From contig CAWHMD010000006.1 of the NCBI GenBank assembly GCA_963830385.1, positions 248,001-312,000 on the forward strand: a stretch of 64,000 nucleotides of DNA. Reading direction: 5' to 3'. Both the position numbers and the translations under genes were made by a program. This stretch comes from Bog-532 sp963830385 (GTDB taxonomy: Bacteria; Actinomycetota; Actinomycetes; Streptosporangiales; Streptosporangiaceae). The notes under the pieces are model-generated. The model saw only the letters and a list, made by a program, of their open reading frames with translations. It ran no database searches and had not been told where the DNA came from. This document shows, piece after piece, positions 35,958 to 44,434 of the stretch (positions within the stretch are counted from its first letter, which is position 1; each line of letters begins with the position of its first letter).

Positions 35958-35980
35958 TCCCTGGGATGCCCAGCCAGGGA
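35958..35980 (-). promoter_or_regulatory. Stem-loop in the glgC leader
   Basis: TCCCTGG (35958-35964) and CCAGGGA (35974-35980) form a 7-bp hairpin about 60-80 nt upstream of the glgC start. Possible operator or leader structure; no riboswitch match. Confidence 0.4.
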
Positions 35981-36072
35981 AGATTTCAACGGGTTAACAG
36001 GAAAAGAAGCCGCCGGAAGCACCGTCGCATACGTCACACCGGTCATGCGAGCGGCGTGCCGTCCAGTCGGGA

Positions 36073-38760
36073 TCAGCTGGGGGCGGCGGCGACGATGAGG
36101 CGGTCGAAGTCGGGGGCGTAGGCGCTGGGGTCGCTGAGCTCGATGGTGTTGGCGCCGGCGGTGAGGGCGAGCGACACGGTCAGCGCACCGGGGGTGTTGA
36201 AGCTGCCGGTGGACGGGAACGACAGCGTCTGGCCGGTGCCGCCGTCGGCCGCGATCACGCCGGGGCGGACGCCGTCGGTGGCGTAGAGCAGGGTGACCCG
36301 GTAGGTGCCCGCGGTCGGCACGCTGACGTTGTTGAAGGTCAGCGTGCCGCCATTGCCGACGTAGCCGACCTTGGCCCCGCCCGAGCAGGTGGAACAGGCC
36401 GACACCACGGCCCCGCCGGCCAGCGTGTTGGCCGGTGCCTCGGCCTCGTACGAGGTGGCCAGGGCGGGGCTGGCAACGGTGCCGGTCACGCCGAGGCCGT
36501 CGAAGGTGGCCTGGCCCGGGTCGCCGGCCGCGGCCGAGGTGACGAACAGGCCGGCGTCCTGGGTGGCGGCCTGGCCGGGCACGGTGGCGGTACCCACGGC
36601 CAGCCAGTCGCTGCCGTCCAGGGAGTAGTAGCCGGTGTAGCTGGACCCGTTCCTGACCAGCTGCAGCCACACCGGCAGGCTCTCCGGGATCGTGCCGTTG
36701 GCCGGGGTGACATTGTCGATGTAGGTGCCGCCGTTGTCATCCCACTCGAGCTGGATCCCGCCGGACGGCGACGCGAACAGCGTGACCCCCTCGGGCGCCT
36801 GGCCGGAGGCGGTGATGTCGTTGCGGACCAGCAGGCCGGCCTTGGCGTAGCCGTTCAGGTTCTGCTGGGCGGCCACCTCGGTGGTGACGGTCGCGGTGGT
36901 GCCGACGGCCCCCTGGTCATAGATCGTGCTGTAGTCGTCGTCGCCGGAGTACAGCCCGGCCCCGCCGCCGGAAATGCCGAACTGCTGGCCGGACTGCCCG
37001 AACGCGGCGGGCGCATCGGTGGCCGACGAGTACGTCTTGTACGGCGCCTGGACCGCCGGGCTGGTCGTGACCTGCTCGGGGACCGACAGCTGCCGGATGG
37101 TCTTACCGGGCCAGGTGTACTGAGCGGTGGCGGTCAGCGTGCTGGTCTGGAACAGCCCCGACGGGGCGGCGGGGGTCACCGCGAACGTGGCCTTGACGGT
37201 CTGGCCGCTTTCCACGGCGGGGAACGTGGTGGCCGAGGTGGCCTTGGCGGACCAGCCGGACGGCGCGGTCAGGCCGAGCCGGACCTGCTGGGCCGGGCGG
37301 ACGCCGTTGTCGGTGAAGGTCACGGTCTGGGTGGAGGGGGTGCCCCCGGTCAGGCTGGCCGGGCCGGCCAGGTTGAGCGTGGCCGCGGGCGGCGCGGCGA
37401 CGGTCCGCTGCCCGGGGGTGATGCGCACGAGGGCGACCCCGTGCGACGGCACGGCGGCGCTGATCGTGCCGGTGGTCTCGGTCGTCTTCCCGGTCCACAG
37501 GTCGGTCACCCGGTAGTCGTTCCCGGACGCGGCCTTGAGCGTGGCCGCCGAGGTGGTGATGACCTGCGGGGTGCTGCCGGTGTTGAACACGCCCGCCACC
37601 ACGTCGCCATTCTTCTCGGTCTTGGCGAAGACCTGCTCGGTGGGGTCGTCCACTAGCCGGGAGGCGTCGATGCTGTCCTGGTCGACCGCGATCACGCTGC
37701 GGTTCTTCAGCAGCGCCAGATCGGTGCGGTCCAGGTTGGTCAGGTCGGTGCCCAGGATCAGCGGGGAGGAGGCCAGGGCCCACAGCGCCAGCTGGGACTG
37801 CCGCTCAGGGTAGGTCAGGCCGTCGTTGCTGCCGTTGCCCACCTCCAGCGAGTCGTAGTCGTTGAACGCGCCGGGGCCGCCGTACGGCTGCCAGGCGGCG
37901 ACCGTGTCGAACCGCGAGCTGACGTTGTTCCAGTCGGTGAGCGGGTAGCTGCTGCCGTTGGTCCCGCAGTAGCACTCGACGTCGCCGCCGGTGCGCCAGC
38001 CGTTGGAATACTGCTGCCAGGTCGACGCGTCGCTGATGCTGAGGCTGTTGGACAGCTCCAGGTGGATGGGGCGGCCGGTCTGCCGCAGGCCGTTCGACCA
38101 GGCCTGGACGTCGGGGACGTCGAACGAGCCGACACCGTCGATCTTGACGTAGTCCACGCCCCAGGAGGCGAACTCATCGGCCCAGGAGTCGATGAACTGC
38201 TGGGCGCCGGGCTTGCTGTAGTCGATCCCGACCATGCCGCCGCAGTTGTAGTTGTTTTCGCTGGTCGACGGCTCGGCGATCTGGTCGGCGGTGTAGGAGG
38301 TGCCCTCGATCGGGGTGTTGCGCGCCACCGCCTGCTTGGAGATGCCGGGGGTGACGTAGAGGCCGAACTTCAGGCCCAGCTTGTGCACGTAGCCGGCCAC
38401 GGCCTGGATGCCGTTCTCGCTCCCCTGGGCAGGGAACTTGCTGGTGTCGATGGCCCAGCGGCCGTACTGGTCGACGTCGGGGCCCTGGCTGCCCGGGCAC
38501 CCGTACCAGAAGTCGTCGACGTTCACGTACTGGTAGCCGACGCCGGCCAGGCCGCTGGACTTCATGGCCCGGGCCTGCGCCTCGATCTTGGCGGCGGTCG
38601 GATCGGAGCGGATGAAGCTCCAGCTGCTCCAGCCCAGGGCCGGGGTCTGCCCCACCCCGTTGTCCTCGGCGCGGGCCGGGGCGGCACCGGAGGTGACCGC
38701 GAACGCGGCCAGCGGCACCGCCGCGAGCCCGGCCATGATCCCGCGGATGAGTCTCCTCAT
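36073..38760 (-). CDS. Secreted GH27 alpha-galactosidase with NEW3 and carbohydrate-binding modules
   Basis: 895 residues. Signal peptide 1-31 (MRRLIRGIMAGLAAVPLAAF, AxA at 29-31). GH27 (beta/alpha)8 domain from about 37: ALGWSSWSFI, YQYVNVDDFWYG, nucleophile Asp208 in DYVKIDGVG, acid/base Asp260 in WRTGGDVECY, then the beta-sandwich to about 440. Next an NEW3-type domain (about 460-560), a concanavalin-like domain (about 575-760; GVTLFASPSGGIQLEWDDN) and a C-terminal CBM35/6-type module (about 768-893; ATSYEAEAPANTLAGGAVV, ending DFDRLIVAAAPS). Removes alpha-galactose from plant polysaccharides outside the cell. GAGGAGGA precedes the ATG. Confidence 0.93.
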   Translation of the reverse strand: MRRLIRGIMAGLAAVPLAAFAVTSGAAPARAEDNGVGQTPALGWSSWSFIRSDPTAAKIEAQARAMKSSGLAGVGYQYVNVDDFWYGCPGSQGPDVDQYGRWAIDTSKFPAQGSENGIQAVAGYVHKLGLKFGLYVTPGISKQAVARNTPIEGTSYTADQIAEPSTSENNYNCGGMVGIDYSKPGAQQFIDSWADEFASWGVDYVKIDGVGSFDVPDVQAWSNGLRQTGRPIHLELSNSLSISDASTWQQYSNGWRTGGDVECYCGTNGSSYPLTDWNNVSSRFDTVAAWQPYGGPGAFNDYDSLEVGNGSNDGLTYPERQSQLALWALASSPLILGTDLTNLDRTDLALLKNRSVIAVDQDSIDASRLVDDPTEQVFAKTEKNGDVVAGVFNTGSTPQVITTSAATLKAASGNDYRVTDLWTGKTTETTGTISAAVPSHGVALVRITPGQRTVAAPPAATLNLAGPASLTGGTPSTQTVTFTDNGVRPAQQVRLGLTAPSGWSAKATSATTFPAVESGQTVKATFAVTPAAPSGLFQTSTLTATAQYTWPGKTIRQLSVPEQVTTSPAVQAPYKTYSSATDAPAAFGQSGQQFGISGGGAGLYSGDDDYSTIYDQGAVGTTATVTTEVAAQQNLNGYAKAGLLVRNDITASGQAPEGVTLFASPSGGIQLEWDDNGGTYIDNVTPANGTIPESLPVWLQLVRNGSSYTGYYSLDGSDWLAVGTATVPGQAATQDAGLFVTSAAAGDPGQATFDGLGVTGTVASPALATSYEAEAPANTLAGGAVVSACSTCSGGAKVGYVGNGGTLTFNNVSVPTAGTYRVTLLYATDGVRPGVIAADGGTGQTLSFPSTGSFNTPGALTVSLALTAGANTIELSDPSAYAPDFDRLIVAAAPS

Positions 38761-38816
38761 CGGTCCTCCTCGACGGTGCCACGTGGCGACCCTTTAAATC
38801 AGGCGATCCCTATGCT

Positions 38817-38845
38817 TTCCTACTTCGTCGGACAAAATCCGTCAA
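38817..38845 (-). promoter_or_regulatory. Candidate promoter and operator of the GH27 gene
   Basis: On the minus strand TTGACG (38845-38840) and TAGGAA (38822-38817) are spaced 17 nt. An imperfect palindrome, GTCGGACAAAATCCGTC on the plus strand (38827-38843), overlaps the -35 box and could bind a repressor. Confidence 0.4.
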
Positions 38846-39017
38846 TAAAACCACACAGAAAAATGTAAAACAAACAAGAGGCGTCGTTGGCCGGGGACGG
38901 CTGTGCTGCTGGACGAGATCCACCCGCTGGACCGGACGGGCTGACCCCGGGCGAAACTGCGTGGCTGTTGGGGCGCGGGCGGCGTACCCTTACGGGGTGA
39001 CCGGTACTCGTGGGGCT
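38846..39017. other. Gene-free interval between GH27 and the trpS attenuator
   Basis: 172 nt without a recognised gene. A TACCCT hexamer at 38985-38990 could be the -10 box for the trpS leader transcript. Confidence 0.4.
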
Positions 39018-39035
39018 ATGTGGTGGGCCGCCTAG
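39018..39035 (+). CDS. trpS leader peptide MWWAA
   Basis: ATG at 39018, then two tandem Trp codons (39021-39026), two Ala codons and TAG. Tandem Trp codons in a five-residue reading frame just ahead of a terminator and a tryptophanyl-tRNA synthetase gene are the mark of ribosome-mediated attenuation. Its stop codon lies in the loop of the first hairpin. GTGGGG, 3-8 nt upstream, may be its ribosome site. Confidence 0.8.
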   Translation: MWWAA

Positions 39036-39095
39036 GGGCGGCTGCTGGGTCACGTTTTCTGCTGGCTGCCTCGGTTGAGGCGGCCTTTTCCTTTT
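39027..39095 (+). promoter_or_regulatory. Tryptophan-responsive transcription attenuator
   Basis: Three alternative pairings. Segments 1:2 are GCCGCC (39027-39032) with GGCGGC (39037-39042). Segments 2:3 are GGCGGCTG (39037-39044) with TGGCTGCC (39063-39070), an 8-bp antiterminator with three G-U pairs. Segments 3:4 are GGCTGCCTC (39064-39072) with GAGGCGGCC (39077-39085) followed by TTTTCCTTTT (39086-39095), an intrinsic terminator. A ribosome stalled at the Trp codons would mask segment 1, free segment 2, and allow read-through to trpS when charged tRNA-Trp is scarce. The design matches the S. coelicolor trpRS1 attenuator reported in the literature. Confidence 0.8.
39064..39095 (+). terminator. 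Attenuator terminator hairpin
   Basis: 9-bp stem with one G-U pair, GGTT loop, and a T-rich tail, rare in this GC-rich window. Confidence 0.8.
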
Positions 39096-39140
39096 CATTC
39101 GGGCCGGCTCGGCTGAGGAAACAAGGCTGAGGAGCCGAAG

Positions 39141-40151
39141 ATGGCGCGGAGTTTGTCGCTCACCGTCCCGAGTGGGCATCTGACGTTGGGAAACCTGCTG
39201 GGAGCGATCCAGCACTGGGCCGCGGACCAGCGCGGCGACGATTCGCTCTACGGGGTCGCGGATCTGCACGCGCTGACGACCGAGCACGATCCGGACTCGG
39301 TGCGGGCCATCACCCGGGAACAGCTGGCGTTGCTGGTGGCGGCGGGGCTGGACCCGGAGCGGTCGATCATCTTCGTGCAGAGTCAGGTGCCGGGGCACGC
39401 CCAGCTGCACTGGCTGCTGGAGGCCACCGCCTACGACGGTGAGCTGCGGCGGATGATCCAGTACAAGGAGAAGTCCGCCCGGCAGCAGTCGGTCAGGTCG
39501 GCCCTGCTGGCCTACCCGGTGCTGATGGCGGCCGACATCCTGCTCTACGGGGTGACCGACGTGCCGGTCGGGGAGGATCAGCGGCAGCACCTGGAGCTGG
39601 CTCGCGACCTGGCCATCCGGTTCAACCAGCGGTACGGGGACACGTTCGTGGTGCCGCGGGCGGTGACGCCGCCGGTCGGCGCCCGGGTGATGGACCTGCA
39701 GGACCCGTCGAAGAAGATGAGCAAGTCGGCGCCCCCGGACGCGCCGGGGACGATCCGGCTGCTGGACCCGCCGGAGGTGGTCCGCCGGAAGGTGTCACGG
39801 GCGGTCACCGACAGCGGGCGTGATGTCCTTTTCGATCCCGATGAAAAACCGGGGGTGGCCAACCTCCTCACGATCCTGGCCGCCTGCACCGGCACCACCC
39901 CCGAGGTGGCCGCGGCCAAGGTGGACAGCTACCGGGACCTCAAGGAGGGCGTCGCCGACGCCGTCATCGCGGTGCTGGCGCCGCTGCAGGACTGCTACGC
40001 GGCGGTGGTCGCGGACCCGGGTGCGATCGAGGCGATGGCCCGGGACGGCGCGGCCCGCGCGCAGGAACTGGCCGCCCCGACGCTGGCCCGCGCCCAGGAA
40101 GCGATCGGCCTGCTGACCTCAGCCGGCGGCGGGGGCGGCGGCCGGGCCTGA
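39141..40151 (+). CDS. trpS: Tryptophanyl-tRNA synthetase, auxiliary (attenuated) type
   Basis: 336-residue class Ic synthetase. HIGH-like motif SGHLTLGN at 11-18, amino-acid-site DLHALTTEHD and VPVGEDQRQHLELARD (142-157), and KMSKS at 192-196. It charges tRNA-Trp. GAGGAG lies 6 nt before the ATG. The N-terminus (ARSLSLTVPSGHLTLGN) and the upstream attenuator resemble the second, inducible TrpRS of streptomycetes, which resists indolmycin-type inhibitors; a housekeeping trpS is then expected elsewhere in the genome. Its end overlaps the convergent ROK gene by 33 nt. Confidence 0.93.
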   Translation: MARSLSLTVPSGHLTLGNLLGAIQHWAADQRGDDSLYGVADLHALTTEHDPDSVRAITREQLALLVAAGLDPERSIIFVQSQVPGHAQLHWLLEATAYDGELRRMIQYKEKSARQQSVRSALLAYPVLMAADILLYGVTDVPVGEDQRQHLELARDLAIRFNQRYGDTFVVPRAVTPPVGARVMDLQDPSKKMSKSAPPDAPGTIRLLDPPEVVRRKVSRAVTDSGRDVLFDPDEKPGVANLLTILAACTGTTPEVAAAKVDSYRDLKEGVADAVIAVLAPLQDCYAAVVADPGAIEAMARDGAARAQELAAPTLARAQEAIGLLTSAGGGGGGRA

Positions 40152-41411
40152 TGCGGCCGGGAGGTCGACGGTCAGGCGGCTCCAGGCCAGTTCGGCCGCG
40201 GCGGCGAGGCAGCCGTCGACCACGGCTTCGGTGCCGAGGGCGCTGACCCGGACGTCGGGCAGGGCCGGGGCCATCGGCTGGAGCTCGGCGATCACGGCGT
40301 CGGCGAAGCCGGGGGCCTGGCCGATGCCGCCCCCCAGCACGATCAGCTCGGGGTCGATGACGCTGATCACCGCGCACAGCATGCGGGCCACCAGCTGGGC
40401 TTCGTCGGCGACGACGCCGGCGGCGCGGTCGTCGCCGCGGGCGGCCGCCTGGAACACCGAGCGGGCCGAGACCTGGCCGCGCAGGCCGGCCCGGCGGGCG
40501 GACCGCACGACCGCGGCCGCCGACGACGCGTCCTCGAGGGCGCCCCGCCAGTTGGCGGCCGGGGTCCGGGTGCCGGGCTCGGCGCCGGGCCGGGGGTCCG
40601 GCTCAGCGCCGTGGCCGCCGGTCATCGGGACGTAGGCGATCTCCCCGGCCACCCCGTGGGCGCCGCGCAGCAGCTGACCGCCGACCACCAGGCCCATGCC
40701 GATGCCGGTCCCGACTGAGACGAACGCGAAGCTGCCGGCCTCGCGGCCGTGCCCGTCGGCCTGCTCGGCCAGCGCGGCCGCGTTGATGTCGTTCTCCACC
40801 ACCAGGGTGCCGCCGAACTCCTCCCGCAGCCAGGTCATGACCTCGGGGCGTTCCCAGCCGGGCGGACGGCCGGTCAGGGCCATCACGTCGTGGACCCGGT
40901 CGTAGATGCCGGGGCTGCCGAGCACGGTCTGGCTGATGGCCGCCCGGTCCACCCCCGCCTCGGCGCAGAGCGCGTCGGCCAGCTCGACCAGCTCACCAAG
41001 GCGGCCGCGGACGCTGGAGGCGCGCAGCCGGACGGCCCCGCGGGCCCGGACCGCGCCGGCCAGGTCGGCGACGCCGCCCCGCAGGTACTGGGCGCCCACG
41101 TCGAGGCCGAGCACGTAGCCGGCGTCGGGACGGACCTCGTAGAGCTGGGCGGCCCGGCCGGGGCGCCCGGTCTGCTGGCCCGCGGTGCGGATCAGGCCGG
41201 CCCGCTCGACGGTGGCCAGCGCCAGCGACACGGTCGGCTTGGACAGGCCGGACAGCCGGGCCAGGTCGGCTCGCGAGCACTGGCCGAGCCGGCGGATGTG
41301 ACCGAGCAGCAGCTGCTCGTTCAGTGCCCGTATCAACGGGGGGCGCGCCGCCGACATCCCCCCGGACCTGCTGGCCGGCCGTCCCGTCACCGTTACCTCC
41401 GCGGTCATCAT
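40119..41411 (-). CDS. ROK-family transcriptional regulator
   Basis: About 430 residues. N-terminal winged helix (ALNEQLLLGHIRRLGQCSRA, DLARLSGLSKPTVSLALATV) and a ROK sugar-kinase-like effector domain: VLGLDVGAQYLRGGVADLAG, VVENDINAAALAEQ, VSVGTGIGMGLVVGGQLLRG, GVAGEIAYVP and LIVLGGGIGQAP. The CxCGxxGC zinc motif of classical ROK proteins is absent; the region reads NWRGALEDASS. Such proteins repress sugar uptake genes until a sugar binds. Divergent from the glycoside operon with an operator between. ATG 41411 is chosen; later Met codons are possible. Confidence 0.9.
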   Translation of the reverse strand: MMTAEVTVTGRPASRSGGMSAARPPLIRALNEQLLLGHIRRLGQCSRADLARLSGLSKPTVSLALATVERAGLIRTAGQQTGRPGRAAQLYEVRPDAGYVLGLDVGAQYLRGGVADLAGAVRARGAVRLRASSVRGRLGELVELADALCAEAGVDRAAISQTVLGSPGIYDRVHDVMALTGRPPGWERPEVMTWLREEFGGTLVVENDINAAALAEQADGHGREAGSFAFVSVGTGIGMGLVVGGQLLRGAHGVAGEIAYVPMTGGHGAEPDPRPGAEPGTRTPAANWRGALEDASSAAAVVRSARRAGLRGQVSARSVFQAAARGDDRAAGVVADEAQLVARMLCAVISVIDPELIVLGGGIGQAPGFADAVIAELQPMAPALPDVRVSALGTEAVVDGCLAAAAELAWSRLTVDLPAASGPAAAPAAG

Positions 41412-41762
41412 CCCGCACCCGTCGGCCCGGGTGAAAACCCCGGTCACAAATTGACCGAAGGCACCCTTGTCGGGCGTTGATAGTTAGGATACTGTCCTAA
41501 CTAACTTCGGCAAGGGGGCCGGAGATTCCAGCGCCACAGCCGGGGAAACCGCAGCTCAGAGGCGGTTGCTCGGTGACCGGCGGTGGAGTTCCGGCACCGG
41601 TGCCGACGACCGAAAGGCGGGGCGACCGGGTCCTCCGGCCACCCCGTCAGCGACCCATCACGGCGCCGCCGGCCTCCGGCGGCACCGCGCCAGTTACGCA
41701 CGACGGGACCGCCGCCCGGCAGCCCGTCAGCGACTCACTCCCTCGTCGCGAAGGGCTGTGCC
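41412..41762. other. Divergent control region of the glycoside operon
   Basis: 351 nt. It contains the ROK operator near the regulator and then about 260 nt of GC-rich leader with two direct copies of CCCGTCAGCGACYCA (near 41644 and 41728). A CCGGCGGTGGAGTTCCGG stretch recalls part of a cobalamin riboswitch, but the other conserved elements are missing. No gene seen. Confidence 0.6.
41481..41503. promoter_or_regulatory. ROK operator
   Basis: TAGTTAGGA (41481-41489) and TCCTAACTA (41495-41503) are perfect 9-nt arms around TACTG. TTAGGA/TCCTAA palindromes are typical ROK repressor sites. It lies 70 nt from the regulator start and 260 nt upstream of the first operon gene, and the embedded GATACT (41489-41494) may be the plus-strand -10 box. 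Confidence 0.7.
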
Positions 41763-43427
41763 ATGAGACGCCTCAGAATGGCCGGGGTCCTCGTCGCCGC
41801 CGGCCTGCTGGCCGCCGCCTGCGGGACCAGTTCGTCGTCCTCGTCCGGGAATTCGTCAGGGCCGACCGGCACCCTGACCCTTTCCAACGAGCAGGGCGCG
41901 CTGTGGACCTGTAGCTTCAACCCGTTCAACCCGTCGAACCTCAGCGAAGGGGTCACGATGGGCCAGGTCTACGAGCCGCTCGCGTTCGTCAACACGCTGC
42001 AGAACGCCAAGGCCAGCCCCTGGCTGGCCACGTCCTGGACGTGGGGCAAGAACAACACCGAGCTGACCTTCACCATCCGCAAGGGCGTGAAGTTCAACGA
42101 CGGCACGCCGATGACCGCGGCCGACGTGGCGTTCACGTTCAACCTGATGAAGAAGTTCCCGACCCTGGACCTGAACTCCGTCTGGTCGGTGCTGTCGAGC
42201 GTCACCCAGCAGGGCGACCAGGTGGTCATGACGTTCAAGAGCGCCGCGGTGCCGTACTTCTACTACATCGCCGACCAGACCCCGATCGTGCCGCAGCACG
42301 TCTGGTCCAAGATCTCCAACCCGGTGGCCTACAAGGACGCCAGCCCGGTGGCCACCGGCGCGTACATGGTCAAGCCGTGCAGCCAGCAGAACATCACCTA
42401 CGTGGCCAACAAGCACTACTGGCAGCCGAACGAGCCCAAGCTGGCCAAGGTCATCTACCCGGCGTTCACCTCGAACGACCCGGCCAACACCTACCTGGCC
42501 ACCGGCCAGGCCCAGTGGGGCAGCCAGTTCATCCCGAACATCAAGGCGTTCTACACGTCCAAGAGCCCGGACAACCACTACTGGTTCCCGCCGTTCGCCA
42601 ACGTCAGCCTGGTCCCCAACCTGACCGTGGCCGGGCTGAACAACGCCGCGGTCCGGCAGGCCATGGCCTACGCCATCGACCGCAACCGGGTGTCGCAGAT
42701 CGGTGAGTACGGGTACGAGCCGCCCAGCAACCAGACCGACATCGTGACGCCCACGTTCAGCAGTTGGATGAACCAGAGCGCGGCCAGCCAGTACAACTAC
42801 GGCTACAACCCCGCCAAGGCCAAGCAGATCCTGCAGGCGGCCGGCTTCACCGTGAAGCCGGGCGGCGTGGACGTGAGCAAGTCCGGGCAGAAGCTGGCCT
42901 TCACCGTGATCAACATCGGTGGTTACTCCGACTGGGTGGCGTCCATGCAGGTCATCCAGACCGAGCTGAAGGCCGTGGGCATCCAGGTCACCGCGGACAA
43001 CCTGTCGCAGAACGACTTCCTCGACCGGCTCTACAACGGCAACTACCAGCTGGCCTACAACGCCCAGACCGGCGGCCCGACCCCGTACTTCGAGCTGCGG
43101 CAGTGGCTGTACTCGGCCAACTCGGCCCCGATCGGCAAGCAGGCCTCGACCAACTGGGAGCGGTACAGCAACCCGGCCACCGACAAGCTGATCAACTCCT
43201 ACAGCACCACCACGTCGGCCGCGACCCAGCGGTCGATCGTGAACCAGTTGCAGCAGGTCATGCTCAAGGACGTGCCGTTCATCCCGATCACCGAGGAAGT
43301 GGCCTGGTTCCAGTACAACACGGCCAAGTTCAGCGGCTGGCCGACGCCGAGCAACCCGTACGCGCTGCCGGCCGCCTACAACTACCCCGACATGGGCCAG
43401 GTGCTGCTGCACCTGGCGCCCAAGTAG
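41763..43427 (+). CDS. ABC transporter substrate-binding lipoprotein, peptide/oligosaccharide type (SBP_bac_5)
   Basis: 554 residues. Lipoprotein signal MRRLRMAGVLVAAGLLAAAC with lipobox Cys20, a Ser-rich linker, then the family 5 fold: NDGTPMTAADVAFTFNLMKK, VPQHVWSKI, GAYMVK, AVRQAMAYAIDRNRVSQIG and a C-terminal DVPFIPITEEVAWFQYN. Although named for peptides, this family includes importers of cellobiose, mannobiose and xyloglucan pieces in Thermotoga; the downstream glycosidases suggest a beta-glycoside here. The frame is open to 41583, but ATG 41763 gives the signal peptide directly. Confidence 0.92.
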   Translation: MRRLRMAGVLVAAGLLAAACGTSSSSSSGNSSGPTGTLTLSNEQGALWTCSFNPFNPSNLSEGVTMGQVYEPLAFVNTLQNAKASPWLATSWTWGKNNTELTFTIRKGVKFNDGTPMTAADVAFTFNLMKKFPTLDLNSVWSVLSSVTQQGDQVVMTFKSAAVPYFYYIADQTPIVPQHVWSKISNPVAYKDASPVATGAYMVKPCSQQNITYVANKHYWQPNEPKLAKVIYPAFTSNDPANTYLATGQAQWGSQFIPNIKAFYTSKSPDNHYWFPPFANVSLVPNLTVAGLNNAAVRQAMAYAIDRNRVSQIGEYGYEPPSNQTDIVTPTFSSWMNQSAASQYNYGYNPAKAKQILQAAGFTVKPGGVDVSKSGQKLAFTVINIGGYSDWVASMQVIQTELKAVGIQVTADNLSQNDFLDRLYNGNYQLAYNAQTGGPTPYFELRQWLYSANSAPIGKQASTNWERYSNPATDKLINSYSTTTSAATQRSIVNQLQQVMLKDVPFIPITEEVAWFQYNTAKFSGWPTPSNPYALPAAYNYPDMGQVLLHLAPK

Positions 43428-43446
43428 GGGTGGGGGCCGGGCGGCC

Positions 43447-44430
43447 ATGAGGTTTGCCCTGCGCCGGGTCGGGTTCTTCGTGCTCACCCTCTGGGCCGCG
43501 GTGACGCTCAACTTCTTCCTGCCGCGGATGATGCCCGGGAACCCGGCCCTGGCCATGATGGCCAAGTTCCACGGCCGGCTGAGCGGTCAGGCGCTGAAGT
43601 CGCTCGAAGTGCTCTTCGGCGTCGACTCTCACCAGAGCCTGCTCTCCCAGTACGTGCACTACCTGGGGCAGGTGGCGACCGGGAACTTCGGCACCTCGCT
43701 GTTCTTCTACCCCCAGCCGGTCAGCCAGGTCGTGCTGGGGGCGATCCCCTGGACGCTGGGGCTGGTCGGGGTGACCACGATCCTGGCCTTCGTGCTGGGC
43801 ACCGGGCTGGGCATCGTCACCGCCTGGCGGCGCGGCAGCCGGCTGGACGGCATCCTGCCGCCGGTGTTCGTGATCACCTCGGCCATCCCCTACTTCTGGG
43901 TGGGGATGATGTTCATCCTGATCTTCGGGATCCGGCTGAAGTGGCTGCCGTACACGTTCGGGTTCGACCCGACCGTCACCCCCGGCTTCACCCTCGATTT
44001 CATCGGCAACGTGCTGAAGCACGCCATCCTGCCGGCCCTGGCCCTGCTCATCACCACGATCGGGACCTGGATCCTGACCATGCGCAACACCATGGTCGCC
44101 ACGCTGGCCGAGGACTACGTGCGGATGGCCCGGGCCAAGGGCCTGCCCGGCCGCCGGATCATGTACGACTACGCGGCCCGCAACGCCATCCTGCCCAACC
44201 TGACCGGCTTCGCGATGTCACTGGGCTTCGTGGTCGGCGGGGCCATCCTCATCGAGTACGTCTTCGACTACCCGGGTGTCGGCTACATGCTGCTGCAGGC
44301 GGTCGAGAACGAGGACTATCCGCTCATGCAGGCGCTGTTCCTGCTGATCACGGTGGCCGTGCTGGTGGCCATCCTGCTGTCGGACATCGCCACCGCGCTA
44401 CTCGACCCGCGCACCAGGTCGGCGAGGTGA
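43447..44430 (+). CDS. ABC transporter permease (DppB-like)
   Basis: 327 residues with six membrane helices. N-terminal TIGR/OppB_N domain (RFALRRVGFFVLTLWAAVTL, NFFLPRMMPGNP) and a BPD_transp_1 core with the EAA loop ARAKGLPGRRIMYDYAARNA and VEYVFDYPGVGY-type end (LIEYVFDYPGVGYMLLQA). Forms the membrane channel with the next permease. 19 nt after the binding protein, 4 nt before the next gene. Confidence 0.93.
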   Translation: MRFALRRVGFFVLTLWAAVTLNFFLPRMMPGNPALAMMAKFHGRLSGQALKSLEVLFGVDSHQSLLSQYVHYLGQVATGNFGTSLFFYPQPVSQVVLGAIPWTLGLVGVTTILAFVLGTGLGIVTAWRRGSRLDGILPPVFVITSAIPYFWVGMMFILIFGIRLKWLPYTFGFDPTVTPGFTLDFIGNVLKHAILPALALLITTIGTWILTMRNTMVATLAEDYVRMARAKGLPGRRIMYDYAARNAILPNLTGFAMSLGFVVGGAILIEYVFDYPGVGYMLLQAVENEDYPLMQALFLLITVAVLVAILLSDIATALLDPRTRSAR

Positions 44431-44434
44431 CCCG

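Noticed and set aside
41560..41640. Cobalamin riboswitch upstream of the glycoside operon
   Set aside because: Only the CCGGTGGAGTTCCGG-like piece is similar; the GCCACTG box and other conserved parts are missing, and the genes have no link to B12.
41583..41762. 60-residue extension of the binding protein
   Set aside because: It would bury the lipoprotein signal; ATG 41763 places the lipobox correctly.
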